Notes: generated by a model not told the origin, from the letters alone. A stretch of DNA of 64,000 bases from Lysobacter sp. yr284 (GCF_900107375.1 NZ_FNPT01000001.1:1240001-1304000); one strand, 5' to 3'. Shown: positions 32,101 to 47,100, counted from the first letter of the stretch. Made by a program: numbers and translations.

Positions 32101-35100
32101 AGCTATGCCCTGCACCGCGACCACCACCCGCACCGCTGCGTGCTGTTCGCTGCCGATACCGCCGAACTGGCCGGCCTCGCAGCCGGCGAAGGGCCGCTGC
32201 GCGGCCGGGCCGGGCCCGATGCGGCCGCGCTGGCGCAACGCTATCTCGACGGCGCCGCGCCGGACTGGCGCGCCGCGCTCGGCGGCGGTCGCCCGATTTC
32301 GCTGCCCGCCTATCCGTTCGCCGGCGAGCGCTACTGGGTCGGCCCGCAACCGGTGCCGGCGGCCGCAGGCGCGGCCGCTGCGCCGGCCGCCGCGCCTTGG
32401 CTGCGCGATCACCGCGTCGGCGGCCGCAACCTGGTGCCGGCTGCGTGGTGGCTGGAGCTGGCGCGCGAAGCCTGCGGCCTGGGCGCCGCGGGCGAACTGC
32501 GCGATGTGGTGTTCCGCGAAGCCCTGCAGGCGGACCCGGAGCGGCCGCTGCCGCTGCGCCGCGAATGCCAGGCCAACCGCTTCCGCTTGCTGGCCGAGGA
32601 CGGGAAGGTGTTGTGCGAAGGGCGCCTGGGCGACGCCGCTGAAGCGGCCGCCGAGGAGCCGGCCGCCGCGGCGGCGCGCATGCAGGCCCTGCGGGACCGG
32701 CTCGGCGCATCGAGCCAGAGCGAAGAGATCTATCGACGCTTCGCCGAACGCGGCTTCGACTACGGCCCGGCGATGCGCACGATCCGATCCGCGCAGGCCG
32801 ACGGCGAGGAGGTGCTGGTGCGCCTGCAGCGCGACGACCGCGCCGCCGAGCCCTGGCATCCGGGCATGATCGACGGCGCGCTGCAAGCGCTGCTGTGGAT
32901 GTTGGCCGCGCGTCCCGGCGCGCCCGAACCCGAGCTGCAGCGGGTGCCGTTTGCGATTTCGAGCGTGCGCGTGCGCGGTCCCGCACCGTCCGCGCTGTGG
33001 GCGCACGGCCGTCGCGACAACGGCGCGTTCGTGATCCGCGCCTACGACGACCACGGCCGCGAATGGCTTTGCCTGCAAGGGCTGGCGCTGCGCGCGCTGA
33101 CCGAACCGGCGCAGGTACGCCTGTTGCGCCCGGCATGGCAGGCGCTGCCGGCCGCGGCCGCCGCTCGGGAAGGACGCCTGTTGCTGTGCGGCGGAACGGC
33201 GCAGCGCGGGCACGCGCTGGCCGAGCGGCTCGCGCGGACGGGCACGCGCGCGCAGTGGTGCGAGATCGGCGCGGCGCAAGACGACGAGGCGCAAGCGCTG
33301 CGCCTGCTCGCCGAACACGCCGCCGACTGCGACGCGATCGTCGATCTGTCCGCCTGGGACGGCGAAGCGCAGATACCGGCCGCCATCGCGGGCGCTGTCG
33401 CCGTCTGTCAGCGGGTCCGCGCCGCGGCCGCCGCCGGCATCGGCCTGCGCTGGATCTTTCCGGTCGAAGCCGGCGCCGCGGCGGCCGGTCTGCTGGGCGG
33501 ATTCGCGCGCAGTGCCGACGCCGAGCATCCGGGCGCGGTCGCGGTGCTGGAATTCGATCGCGCCGAGGCCGAACATCTGCCGACGCTGCTGCCGACGCAT
33601 CCGCGCATCGCCGTTGCGCGTCATGCCGACGGCCGCTGGCAGACGCTGCATTGGCGGCTTCTGCCCGACACCGGAACCGATCTGCGCGCGCCGGCCGAGG
33701 CCGACCTGCTCGGCGCGCGCACGGCGCTGGTCACCGGCGGCCTGGGCGGCGTCGGCGCTGCGCTGTGCCGTCGTTTCCTCGGCCTGGGCGGTCGCCGCGT
33801 GGTGGTGCTCGGCCGCGGCGAGCTTGCCGGCGAGCGCGCACGCGCGTTCGATTCTTTGCGCACGCTCGGCGAGGTCGCCTACGTCCGCGGCGACTGCGCC
33901 GTGCGCGACGACGTCGAACGCGCCTGCGCCGTGGCGCGGGAACGCTACAGCAACATCGACGCGGTGCTGCACAGCGCCGGCGAACTGCACGACGCGCCGC
34001 TGCGGCGGAACAGCCGGGCCGGATTCGAGCGCGCGCTGCGCGCCAAGGTCGAAGGCGCAGTGCAGCTCGATGCGGTCCTGCGCGACGAGCCGTTGCGCGC
34101 CTTCGTGCTGTGTTCGTCGCTGGCGTCGGTGCTCGGCAACGCCGGACAGACCGCTTACGCCGCCGCCAACGGCATGCTCGAGGGTTTCGCCGCCTGGCGC
34201 GAAACGCAGCGTCGCCTGGGGCTGCGCCATGGCCGCAGCCTCGCCGTGGCTTGGCCGTGGTGGCGCGACGGCGGCATGCAGCCCGACCCGCAGCGCGCGC
34301 AGACGCTGCGCGGCCGCTGGTCGATCGAACCGATGGAAGAGCACGAAGGCTGGCAGGCGCTGCAGACGGCGCTGGCCGTCGCCGATGCGCCCTGCATCGC
34401 GGTGGTCAAGGCCAGCGCCGCCGGGACCCGCGCCATGTTCGCGCCGGCGCCGTCGGCCGACGACGGCCTGCAGGCGCCCGTTTCGCCGCCGTCCGCGCCG
34501 TCGCCGCCACCGCCGTCAGCGGTCCAGGACCGCCTGCGCCACGACTGCGAGCGCTATCTCGCCGCGCTGATCGCCGAGCGCACCCAATTGCCGCCCGAGC
34601 GCGTGCGCGCGCAGTCCGCATTCGCCGAACTCGGTGTCGATTCGCTCGCCATCCTGGACATCACCGAGCGGCTGGAGCAGGGCCTGGGGCCTCTGCCCAA
34701 GACGTTGTTCTTCGAGCACGAATCGGTGGCCGCCCTGGCCGCCTACTTTCTCGCCCACCATGCCGATGCGATGCGGCGCTGGCTGGACGCGAACGCGGCG
34801 CCGGGCGAAAGCCCCGCGGATGCGGCGCCGGCCGCGACCGCGCGCGCCGCCGCGCCGGCGCTAACCGCGCAACGTACGCCGGATCAGCCGCCGAACCCGG
34901 ACGATACCGCGGCATCGGACGTTGCGGCGTCGGACGATGCGATCGCGGTGATCGGCCTGGCCGGTCGCTATCCCAAGGCGCGCGATCCGCAGGAGCTGTG
35001 GCGCAACCTGCTCGCCGGCCGCGACTGCATCGAGGAGGTGCCGCCGGCGCGCTGGGACCATGCCGCCATCTACCATCCCGATCCCGAGCACCCCGGCACC

Positions 35101-38100
35101 ACCTACGGGCGCTGGGGCGGCTTCATCGACGGCCACGACCGGTTCGACCCGCTGTTCTTCGGCATCTCGCCGCGCGAAGCCGAACGCATGGACCCGCAGG
35201 AGCGGCTGTTCCTGGAAACCGCGTGGCAGGCGATGGAAGACGCCGGCTACCGCCGCGACCAGCTCGAACGCCGCGGCAAGGCGGCCGTTTTCGCCGGCGT
35301 GATGTCCGGGCACTACCAGTTCTACGGCGTCGAGGAAACACAGGCCGGGCGGCCGCTGGCGATGGATTCAAGCTACGCCTCGGTCGCCAACCGCGTCTCC
35401 TACGTGTTCGACCTGCACGGTCCGAGCATCGGACTGGACACGATGTGCTCGTCCTCGCTCACCGCCATCCACCTGGCGTGCGAGAGCCTGCGCCGCGGCG
35501 AATGCGCGCTGGCCTTCGCCGGCGGCGTGAACGTGATGAGCCACCCGAACAAGTACCTGCTGCTCGGCCAGGGCCGTTTCCTCTCGCGCGACGGCCGCTG
35601 CCGCAGCTTCGGCGCCGACGGCGACGGTTACGTGCCGGGCGAAGGCGTGGGCATCGTCGTGCTCAAGCGCCTGCGCGATGCGCTGGACGACGGCGACCAC
35701 ATCCATGGCGTGCTTCTCGCCAGCGCGATCAACCATGGCGGCAAGGCGACCCGCTACACGGCGCCCAAGCCGCATACCCAGGCCGAGGCGATCGGCGAGG
35801 CCTATCGCCGCGCCGGACTGACCGCCGATGCGGTGAACTATGTCGAGGCGCACGGCACCGGCACCGCGCTCGGCGATCCGATCGAACTGCGCGGGCTGCG
35901 CCTGGCGCGCGGCGCGGGCGACGCCAGCGACTGCGCGATCGGCTCGATCAAATCCAACATCGGCCATCTCGAATCGGCCGCGGCGGTCGCCGGATTGACC
36001 AAGATCCTGCTGCAGATGCGCCATCGCACGTTGGTGCCTTCGCTGCACGCGCAGCCGCCGAATCCACATCTGGATTGGCAGGGCTCCGGCCTGCGCGTGC
36101 AGACCGAGCCGGCGCCGTGGACGGCCCGCGGCCCCTTGCGCGCCGGTCTGAGTTCGTTCGGCGCCAGCGGCGCCAACGGCCATCTGCTGGTCGAGCAGGC
36201 GCCGACGTCGTCCGGCGCCGCCGCGCCCGCGCCGCGGCCGCTGCCGCTGTGCCTGTCGGCGCGCAGTCCGGCCATGCTGCGTCGTCGGGTCGAGGAGCTC
36301 GCGCAATGGCTGGAACCGGACGATTTGCACCAGGCAGACGATGAGAGCTGGCCGCATGCGGCCTACACCCTGGCGATGGGCCGCGAACATTTCAGCGAAC
36401 GCTGCGGCTTCATCGTCGACGACGCGGAGCAGGCGCGGCGCGCGCTGGCGGCGTGGCTGGCCGGCGAAGCGGCGCCCGATCGCGCCGACTCCGGCTGCGA
36501 TGCGCAATCGTTGCGGCAGATCCTGGACGCGTACCTGCAGGGCGATGCGGCACGGCTCGGCGAATGTTTCGCCGCCGGCGAGTACCGGCGCGTTCCGCTT
36601 CCGCCGACCCCGATGGAGCGCAAACGCTACTGGTTCAACGACGCGCCCCCCGCCGGCACGAACGCCTCCGCGCCGGCTGCGGGCGCAGGCGCGCCCGAAA
36701 CCGAGGCCGGAATCGACAGCGATGCGCCGCTGCATTGGTACGCGCCGGCATGGCGGGACGCGCCGCTCGCCGACGCCGCCGCGCCGGACGAGATCTGGCT
36801 GATCGACGCGCCGCAGGCGTCGATCGGGGCCTGGCAGGCGCAGGCCGCGACGGTGCTCTGCTACCCGTTGGCCGATGCCGCGCAGCGCGTGCGCGAACGT
36901 TTGCTCAACCACAGTGCGGCGCTGCCGGCGATCCTCGTGCACGCTGCGCAAGACGCCGACGCCGACGCCGTCGAACCCAACCTGCTCGCCCTTGCCGAGC
37001 TGCTGCGCGCGCTGCTCGCGGCGCCCGCCGGACAAGGAGCGCGCCTGTTGTATCTGACCGGCGACGAGGATCGAGCCTGGCCCTTGCGCCATGCCGTGGC
37101 CGGACTGTTTCGCGCCCTGCGCATCGAGCGCCCCGCCCTGCGCGCGCGCGTGCTGGCGATGCCCGCGCCCGACCTGATCGCCCCGATCTGCCGCGAATTC
37201 GCCGCGGCCGCGAACAGCGGCCTGCATGCGCGCGTGCACGAGGGACGCCGCCAGTTGGCCGCGCTGCAGGACGCCGCGCTGGCGGACGCGCCCCAGGCGG
37301 CGTTCGAACTGTCCGCCGAGTCCAATGTGCTGATCAGCGGCGGACTCGGCTTCCTCGGCCGCTGCCTGGCGCGCGATCTGGCCGAGCGCTACCGGCCCGG
37401 CATCGCGCTCAGCGGCCGTCGCCCGCTCGACCAGGACGGCCGCAACTTCCTCGATGAGCTGCGCGCGCTCGGCGCCCGCGTCCATTACGCCTGCGGCGAT
37501 GTGGCCCGCGCCGACCAGGCGGCGGCGATCGTCGCCGCGGCCCGCGACGCGCTCGGCCCGCTGCACGGCGTCTTTCATCTCGCCGGCCGCCTCGACGACG
37601 GTCTGCTCGCGCAGAAATCGGACGAGCGCATCGCCGCGGTGCTGGCGCCCAAACTGCGCGGCGCGATCGCCCTCGACCGGGCCACCCGCGATGAACCGCT
37701 CGCCTGCTTCGTGCTGTTCTCCTCCAGCGCTGCCGTGTTGCCGGCGGCGGGACAAGCCGATTACGCCGCCGCCAATGGATTCCTCGACGGCTTCGCGCAA
37801 TGGCGCGAAGCGCAGCGCATGCAGCAGCGGCGGCACGGCCGCTGCCTGTCGCTGAACCTGCCGCTGATTTCGGCCGAAGGCCTGCGCATCGACGGCGTCG
37901 ACCAGAGCCGGTTTTCGGCCTGGCTGGAGCGCACCCATGGCATCGCCCCCACCTCGCCGCGGCAGGCGATGCGGGCGCTGCAGGCGCTGTTGCGCTGCGG
38001 CGCCTGCGGTCAGCATGCCTGGTTCCAGGGCGATGCCGAGCGCATCGCGGCCGCCCTGCGCCGCAGCGAGCAGCTGGCCGACGCCGCGCCGGCGCCGGCT

Positions 38101-41100
38101 GCGGCGTCGGCCGCGACCGCAAACGCCCCAGCGCCGGCTGCGGCGCGCGTGGACGCGCGCGCCGTCGCTGTCGTCCTGGACGCGGTGTCGCAGTCGTTGA
38201 AGATCGAACGCCGGCTGTTGACCCCGCAGACTCCGTTCGCCGACCTCGGTTTCGACTCGGTCGCACTGAAAGAAACCGCCGACCGCATCAACGCCGAGCT
38301 CGGCAGCGAACTCGTGCCCAGCCTGTTCTACGCCGTTACCGACGCCACTGGCCTGGCCGCCTATTTGCCGGCGCCTGGGTCGGCGGCGCCGGAGCCGGAC
38401 GCGGCAACGTCCGCGGTCGCGATGGCGCCGCTGCCGGCCCCGGCCGCGACGGCGCCTGCCGGCGACGCCGGGCGCGGAACCATCGGCAGCGACGATATCG
38501 CCATCATCGGTCTGGCCGCGCGCCTGCCCGGCTCGGCCGATCTCGACGCATTCTGGCGCCACCTGCTCCAGGGCGAGGACCTGATCGGCGAAGTGCCGGC
38601 GCAGCGCTGGAACTGGCGCGAGTATTACCACGCCGGAGCGTTGCGCCCAGACCGCAGCAATTCGCGCTGGGGCGGCTTCATCGACGGCGTCGACGAATTC
38701 GATCCGGGCTACTTCAAGATTTCGCAACGCGAAGCGGACCTGATGGACCCGCAGCACCGCCTGTTCCTGCAGACCGCGGTGCATGCGCTGGAAGATGCCG
38801 GCTACGCGCCCGCGGCGCTCGCCGGCACCGACACCGGCGTCTTCGCCGGCGTCCAGTTCAACGAATACCACGCCGTGATCGGCGAGCAGACCCACAGCTA
38901 TCTCTCCACCGGCAACTCGCACACGATGTTGCCGAACCGCGTGTCCTATCTGCTCGACCTGCACGGCCCCAGCGAATCGGTCAACACCGCCTGTTCGAGT
39001 TCGCTGGTGGCGCTGCACCATGCCTGCATGGCGCTGCGCAACGGCGACTGCGCCATGGCCTTGGCCGGCGGCGTGTCGCTGATGCTGGACCCACGCACGT
39101 TCGTCGCCACCAGCCAGATGGGCATCCTGTCGCCCGATGGCCGCTGCAAGACCTTCGGCGCCGGCGCCAACGGCTACGTCAAGGGCGAAGGCGTCGGCGT
39201 CGCCTTGCTCAAGCCGCTGGCGCGCGCGCTCGCCGACGGCGATCCGATCCGCGCGGTGATCCGCGCCAGCGCAGTCAACCACGGCGGTCGCGCGCAGTCG
39301 CTCACCGCGCCCAACGCGCAGGCCCAGGCGCGCCTGCTTGCGCGCGCCTACCGCCGGGCGCGCATCGATCCGCGCAGCCTGGGCTATGTGGAAGCGCACG
39401 GCACCGGCACCGAGCTGGGCGATCCGGTCGAACTCGAAGGTTTGCACCGCGCCTACCGCAAACTGCTGCCCGAAGGCGCGCAGACCGTCGCCGGGCACTG
39501 CGGCCTGGGCTCGGTCAAGAGCAATATCGGTCACCTCGAACCCGCGGCCGGCATCGCCGGCGTGGCCAAGGTCGTCCTGGCCCTGCAGCACCGCATGCTG
39601 CCGCCCACGCTGCATTGCCGAACGCCCAACCCTTACCTGAAGTTCGACGGCAGCCCGTTCCGCCTGGTGACCCGGGCCGAGCCATGGCCGCAGCCGTCCC
39701 TGCATGGCGAGGACCTTCGCCGCGCCGGCGTCAGCTCTTTCGGCTTCGGCGGCAGCAACGCCCATGTTGTGCTCGAACAGGCCCCGCCGTCGCCGCCGCG
39801 CAGCGCCGATCCACGGCGGGTCGTGCCGATCGTGCTGTCGGCGCCCAACGCCGAGGCGTTGCAGCGCCGTGCGCAGGCGCTGCTGGGCTGGCTCGAAGCC
39901 CGCGAGGACGCGGTGGAGCTGCGCGATATCGCCTGCACCTGCCTGCTCGGGCGCGACCACCATGCGCTGCGCTGGGCGGTCGCCGTGCGCACCCACGCCG
40001 AACTGGTCGCCGCACTGACCGACCTGAGCGCGCAACGGCCGCATCCGCGCGCCATGCAGGGCGAAACCGGCGATGTCCTGCCGGCGAACCTGGCCGATCG
40101 CCTGCGCCGGACCATCGCCGGCGAACTGCTGCAGGCCGCCGACGAAGACGCCTGGAACGCGGCGCTGCAAAGCGCCCTGGAGCTCTATGTCTGCGGCCAT
40201 GGGCTGGACTGGAGCGAGGTGTTCGCCGCGCTCGGCGCGCGCCGTCTGGCCCTGCCCGGCTATCCGTTCGCGCGCAAGCGCTGCTGGGCGGCCGGCCCGG
40301 CGCCGAGCGCGTCAGCGCCGGCGGCGTCCGCGCGCGAAACCCCGCAATTGCAGCTGCACGACGAGATGCCGCTGGTGCGCCAACACCGCGTTCGCGGCGC
40401 GGCGATCTGGCCGGGAACGGCGCAATTGGCGTGGCTGCACGAACATATCGGCGGCGACCTGGCGCTCAGCGAAGTGCTCTGGCGCGAACCGGTACGGGTA
40501 GAGACGCCCATCGCCTTGCGCCTGCATCTGGATCGCGACGCTTACCGCGTGGAGAGCGGCGACGAGGACGCGCCGACCGTGCATGGACAGGGGCGGATCG
40601 CAGCCGCGCCGGCGGCCGCACCGGCGTTGGACCTCGACGCCATCCGCGCGCGCCTCGGCCAGGCGCGCGCGGGCGCCGATCTGTACGCGCGCCTGCAACA
40701 CGCCGGACTGACCTATGGGCCGTTGTTGCGATGCCTGACGCGCTATCGCGCCTCTGCCGACGAAGTGCTGGCCGAACTGTCCGCAGCGCCCGCGGAAGCG
40801 AGCGATGCCGACGGCGAAACCACCGCCGTGCCGTGGGCGGCCTGGCTGGACGCAGCGCTGCACAGCCTGGCCGGATGGGGCGATGACAGCGACGGCCGCA
40901 CCCTGGTGCCCTTCCGCATCGGCCAAGCGGCCTTGTACGGTCCCGCGCCGACGCCGCAGGGCGAGGCCTGGTTCGCCCATGCCAGGCGCAACGCCGATGG
41001 CAGCGCCTCGCTGCGTCTGTGCAAGGACGACGGCGAAGTCCTGGCGGCCTTCGACGACATCGTGTTCCGGCCGCTGCCGGAGGAAGGCTTGCTGCACAGC

Positions 41101-44100
41101 GTACGCTGGGACGAGGTCGAAGCGCGGCGGCAGCCGCCGCCGCCCGGACCGGCCCTGGTCGTGCACGACGGCGGCCAGGACGATTTGCTCGCGGCGCTGC
41201 GCCGGACCCACCCGGGCGAGTTGTGGGAGTCCACCGCCACCGACGCCGTCGCGCTCGACACTGCCGTGCTGCAGGCGATCGCGGCGCAGACCGTCTACTT
41301 CCTGCGCGGCACCGCGTGCGCCGCCGACGGCGCCGAGGATGGCGCCGAACTGGCGATCCTGCGCCGCCTGCTGCGTGCGCTGGCGCGCTACCGCCGGCCC
41401 TGGCGGGTCGTGCTGTTGACGCTCGACGCGCACGGCGTCGTCGCCGACGAAGCGATCGATCCCTGCGCCGCGGCGCGCATCGCGCTGGCCGTGTCCGCCG
41501 CCAAGGAGCAGCCGCAATGGCAGCTGTTGGCGCTGGACGCCTCCGCGCACGACCCCGATACCGATCCATCGGCGCTGGCGCAGCAGTTGTGCGCGCTGCA
41601 CGCCGACGAACCGCTGGCCCTGCGCTGCGGCTTGACGCTGGCGCGGCGCTGGAGCCCGCTCGCCTGCGCCGCGGCGGCGCCCTCCCGGCTGCGCGAAGGC
41701 GGCCATTACCTGATCGTCGGCGGCTTGGGCGGCCTGGGCTACACCCTGGCCGAGCATCTCGCCCGGCGCTACCGGGCGCAGCTCAGTCTGGTCGGCCGGC
41801 GCCCGCTCGACGACGCCGGCGAGCGGCAACTGCAACACCTGCGCGCCGCCGGCGCGCAGGCGCAGTACCTGTCTGCGGACGTCGCCGACGCCCAGGCGCT
41901 GCAGCGCGCCCTGGCGCAGGCGCGGGCCGGCTTCGGCGCCATCGACGGCCTGATCGCCTCGACCCTGGCTTTGAAGGACGGCCTGCTCGCATCCACCAGC
42001 GAGCGGGATTTCGCAGCCTCGCTCTCGTCGAAGCTGCGCGGCGGCCGTCATCTCGCCGCCGCCCTGCGCCGTGGCGAGATCGGCTTCCTGCTGAGCTTCT
42101 GCTCGGCCCAGGCGCTGCTCGCCGATGCCGGCCAAAGCGGTTATGCGACGGCTTGCGCCTATGAAGAAGCCTTGAGCCGCGAACTGCACCGGCAGGGCTT
42201 GCCGGCGTACACCATCGACTGGGGCTACTGGGGCGAGGTCGGCGCGGTAGCGTCGGAACCGTACCGGCGCCGGCTGCAGCTGCGCGGCGTGGGTTCGATC
42301 TCGGCGCAGGAGGGGCTGGCGGCGATCGAAACCACGCTGGCCCTGGGCCTGGCCCGGACGATCGCATTCAAGGCGGCGCCCGCGGTGCTGCAGGGCCTGG
42401 GCGCAACGCCGGCCCACGCGCTGCGGATCGATGCGGACGCGACCGGCGCGCAGTTCTCGCTGTGCGCCGAACCGGCCGTCTCCGACGCGATGCAGCGTTA
42501 CGGCGACGGCTTCGCGCAGCTCGAGCACGAGGCGAAAGCCGCCGCGGCCGCGGCACTGAGCCGGGCCGGACTGCTCGACGGCGAACGCGCCCAGGACGTG
42601 GCGCCGGGCAAGCGCGCACTGTACGAAGCGGTCTGCGCACTGAGCGACGGCGCCGACGGCGCTGCGCCGACCACGCCGCTGCCGGACGAACTGGCGCCGC
42701 ATCGAGCGTTGCTGCGCAATTGCGTGGAAGCGCTGCCCGGCGTCCTGCTCGGCACCCAGGACCCGCTGCCGATCCTGTTCCCGGGCGGCTCGCTACGGCA
42801 GGTGGAACCGATCTATCGCGACAGTCCCGCCGCCGAACACTACAACCGGCTGGTTGCGACGCAGGTCGCGGCCTGGGTCGCCGATGCGCGCGCCGCCGAT
42901 CCGCAGCGCCGGTTGCGCATCGTCGAGATCGGCGCGGGCACCGGCGGCACCAGCGCCGTGGTGCTGCAAGCGCTGCAGCCGCTCGGCGACTGGGGCGAAT
43001 ATCTCTACACCGATCTGTCGCCGAGCTTCGTCAGCGGCGGCGAGCGCCGCTTCCGCGACCTCTGCGCCGGCTTGCGCGGCCGGGTGCTGGACATCGAGCG
43101 CGAACCGCAGGCACAGGGTTTCGCTTGCGGCAGCGTCGATATCGTGCTGGCTACCAACGTGCTGCACGCCACCGCCTCGATCCTGGAGGCCTTGCGCAAC
43201 CTCAAGCGGCTGCTCAAGGGCGACGGCCGCGTGGTGCTGTGCGAGGCGGTGCAGCGGCAGGCGTTCACCACCCTCACCTTCGGCCTGACCGACGGCTGGT
43301 GGCGCTTCCGCGATGCCGGCCTGCGTCTGCCCGGCAGCCCGCTGCTGGATCTGCAGCGCTGGCGGTTCGCGCTCGGCGTGAGCGGCTTCGCAGACCCGCG
43401 CGCGTTGACGCGCCCAGGCCCGATGCAGGTGATCGTGGCGCGCAGCGACGGCCGGGTCGCCGCGCCGGCGGCGGCGGCGCCGGCCGCGAGCGAAACCGCG
43501 AGCGAGGCCGCGTCCGCCGCAATCGCCGCGGCCGCGCCGGCCGCCGCACCGGCGCCGGAGGACCTGCGCGCCTGGATCAAGCAGGCGTTCGCTCAGGTGC
43601 TGCATATCGACGCGACCGAGATCGGCGACAACCAGAATTTCGAACAGTTCGGCGTGGACTCGCTGATCGTGCTGGAGCTGATGAGGCCGCTGGAGCGCGT
43701 CTACGGCGCGCTGCCTTCGACCTTGTTGTTCGAACACGTCACCGTGGCGCAATTGGCCGGCGCCTTGGCCGAACGCAGCCCGCTTGCGCCGGCCGATGCC
43801 GCCACGCCTGCGGTCGCGCCTGCGAGCGAACCCGCGACCGGGACCGGCCACGCGCGGCCGCCCGCCGCGGATGAACCCACCCAGCGCGCGCAGCAGGCGC
43901 GCATGAAGCCGCCGTCGCGCTCCGCCGCTGCCAGCTCGCCCGACGCAGACGACGCCGACCAGGACGCGATCGCGGTGGTCGGCATCGCCGGCCGTTTCCC
44001 GGGCGCCGAAAATCCGGAGCAGCTCTGGACCCTGCTGCGTGAGGGACGCACCGCCATCAGCGAAGTGCCGCAACAACGCTGGCGCTGGCTCGATCACCAT

Positions 44101-47100
44101 GGCGAACCGGGACAACTGGGCAAGAGCTACAGCGCCCGCGCCGGCTTCCTCGACGATGTCGACTGCTTCGATCCGCTGTTCTTCCGTATCTCGCCGGCCG
44201 AGGCCGAGGTGATGGACCCGCAGGAACGCCTGTTCCTGCAGACCGCCTGGGCGGCCTTCGAGGACGCCGGCTACACCGCCGCACGCATCGCCGCGCTGCA
44301 ACACCGCATCGGGGTGTTCGCCGGGGTCATGAACGGCGGCTACAGTTGGGTCGGCGCCGAACTCGCCGCCGCCGGCCATGCCAACAACGCCGACGCCAAT
44401 TACTGGTCGATCGCCAACCGCGTCTCGTTCCAGCTCGACCTGCGCGGCCCGAGCCTGGCGGTGGACAGCGCCTGCTCCTCGTCGCTGACCGCGCTGCACC
44501 TGGCCTGCGACGCGATCCGGCGCGGCGATTGCCGCGCCGCGCTGGCCGGGGGCGTGAACCTGATCTTGCATCCGCGCCACCTGGCGCGGCTGAGTTCCTT
44601 GCGGATGCTCGCGCGCGATGGCGTATGCCGCCCGTTCGGCGCCGACGCGGCGGGCTTCGTCGACGGCGAAGGCGTCGCTGCGGTGCTGCTGCGTCCGCTG
44701 GCCCAGGCCCGCGCCGAAGGCGACCACATCCATGGCGTGATCCGCGCCAGCGCGGTCAATGCCGGTGGCCGCACCAGCGGCTATACCGTGCCCAATCCGC
44801 GCGCCCAGGCCGAGGTGATCGACGCGGCGCTGCGGCGCTCGGGCGTCGCCGCCGATGCGATCAGCTACGTCGAAGCGCACGGCACCGGCACCGAACTCGG
44901 CGATCCGATCGAGATCCGCGGCCTTTCCTCCGCATTCGGCGAACGCACTTCGCGGCGCGGTTTCTGCGCGATCGGCTCGCTCAAGGGCAACATCGGGCAC
45001 CTGGAATCGGCCGCCGGCATCGCCGGCCTGATCAAGGTGCTGCTGCAAATGCGGCATCGTTGCCTGGCGCCGAGCCTGCACGCGCAGGCGCTCAATCCGC
45101 GCATCGACTTCGAGCAGACCCCGTTCGTGCTGCAACAGCAGGCCGCGCCGTGGACCGGCGAGACGCTGCGCGCCGGGATCAGCTCGTTCGGCGCCGGCGG
45201 CGCCAACAGCCACGTCATCGTCGAGTCGGCGCCGCAAGCCGCGCCGCCAACGCGCGACGACGGTCAGGCGCACGCGCTGTTGCTCTCGGCCGCCAACGAC
45301 GAGGCGCTGCAGCGCCGGTTGCGGCAGTTGGCCGACTGGCTGGAGCAGACCGCGCCGCCCTTGGCCGATGTCGCTTCCACCCTGGCCCATGGCCGCGAGC
45401 ATTTCGGCGAACGCTGCGCCATCGTCGCCGCCAGCGCCGGGGAAGCGATCGCCGCTATCGGCCAGATGCTCGCGGCCGGCGCGCCCGGCGGGCGCGCGCA
45501 TGCGGGCGGGACAGGCCGGGCGCGCATCGCCGCCGAGGCTTATCTGCGCGGCGAAGACCCGCAAGTGCCGCGTGCGCGCCATATCCCGATGCCGAGCTAT
45601 CCGTTCGCGCGCGAACGCTATTGGCCGACGCCGACGCCGCCAATAGCGACCACCACGGCGAGCGTTGCGGCGTCCGTCGAGGACGCTGTCGCCGATGCGC
45701 CGCTGCTGCCCGCGCACGACTACCGCGATCATGCGATCGCAGGCGCAGCGTTGGTGCCGGCGACGGCGTTGTTGGAATCGGCGCTGGCCCGGCTCGGACC
45801 GGGCCTGCTGCGCCATGTCGCCTGGTCGGCGCCGCTGCCCTATCCGTTGCGCGATCCGCTGGCATGGCGACAACAGGCGCAGGAACAGGCTCGCTCCTGG
45901 CGCATCGAAAGCGCCGGACAGATCCATGCACGCGGCCAGTGGCTGGCCGGCGCCGCGGCGCCCTTGCCGGCGCTGGACCCAGGCACGGCCCGGCACCCGG
46001 CGATGATCGAAGTCGAGGCGGACGCGCTCTACCGCCGCCTTGCCGCCTGCGGTGCGGTCTATGGCCCGCAGTTCCGTCTGCTGCAAGTCCTGCACCATGA
46101 CGGCCGGCAATTGCTGGCCACCTTGCAGCCGCCGCCGGACGCGGGGCATGCCGACGCGCGCTGCCTCGACGCCGCGCTGCAGAGTCTGGCCGTGCTCGGC
46201 GCGAGCGACGGCGGCGACCGCCTTGCGCTGCCGTTCGCGCTCGATGCGCTGCGCAGCTTCGCGCCGCTGAACCGCGCCCGCTACATACAGGCGATGCGCA
46301 GCCCCGGGCGCGGCGAGGCCTGCTTCGACGTGCGCCTGTACGACCGCGATGGCCTGGCGTTGGCCGCCCTCGACGGAGTCAGCCTGCGCGCGCCGACCGG
46401 CACGACGACACGCGCGGGGAACGTCGCGGTGCAGCACGTCGTTTCGGAGCATGCGGTTTCGGAGCTTGCGGTTTTGGAGCAGGCAGCTTCGGAGCATGCG
46501 GCCCCGGAACACTCCGCCGAACGTCAATCCGCGCCGGCGGAAGCCGCCGCCGAGAACCCGCCATCGCACCTGCGCGCAGCCTTGCTCGCCAGGCTGCGCG
46601 CGATCGTGGCCGAACGCATCAAGCTGCCGCTCGAACGCATGCAGGTCGACAAACCGTTCCAGGATTACGGCATCGACTCGATCATCGCGGTGGATCTGGT
46701 CGACCGCCTGGAAGCCGATTTCGGCAGCCTGCCCAAGACCTTGTTCTTCGAGTTCGACCGCATCGAGCGGCTGGCCGATCATATGCTGGCCAGCCGCGGC
46801 GAAGCGGTGCGGCGCTGCCTTGCCGGCGCGCACCCCGATCGGGTCGAGCCGCCGCCGCTGCGGCAGCCGCCGGCAGCGCCGGCGTCGCCGCCGGCGCACG
46901 CGCCGATACCCCAGCGCGACGGCGACGAGGCCATCGCCGTCGTCGGGCTGGCCGGGCGCTACCCCGGCGCGCCGAACGTGGATGCGCTGTGGCCGCTGCT
47001 GCGCGAAGGGCGCGACCTGATCCGCGAAATTCCGAGCTCGCGCTGGGACGCGCGGCGTTACTTCGATCCGCGCCCCGGCCAGAGCGGCAAGACGTATGGC

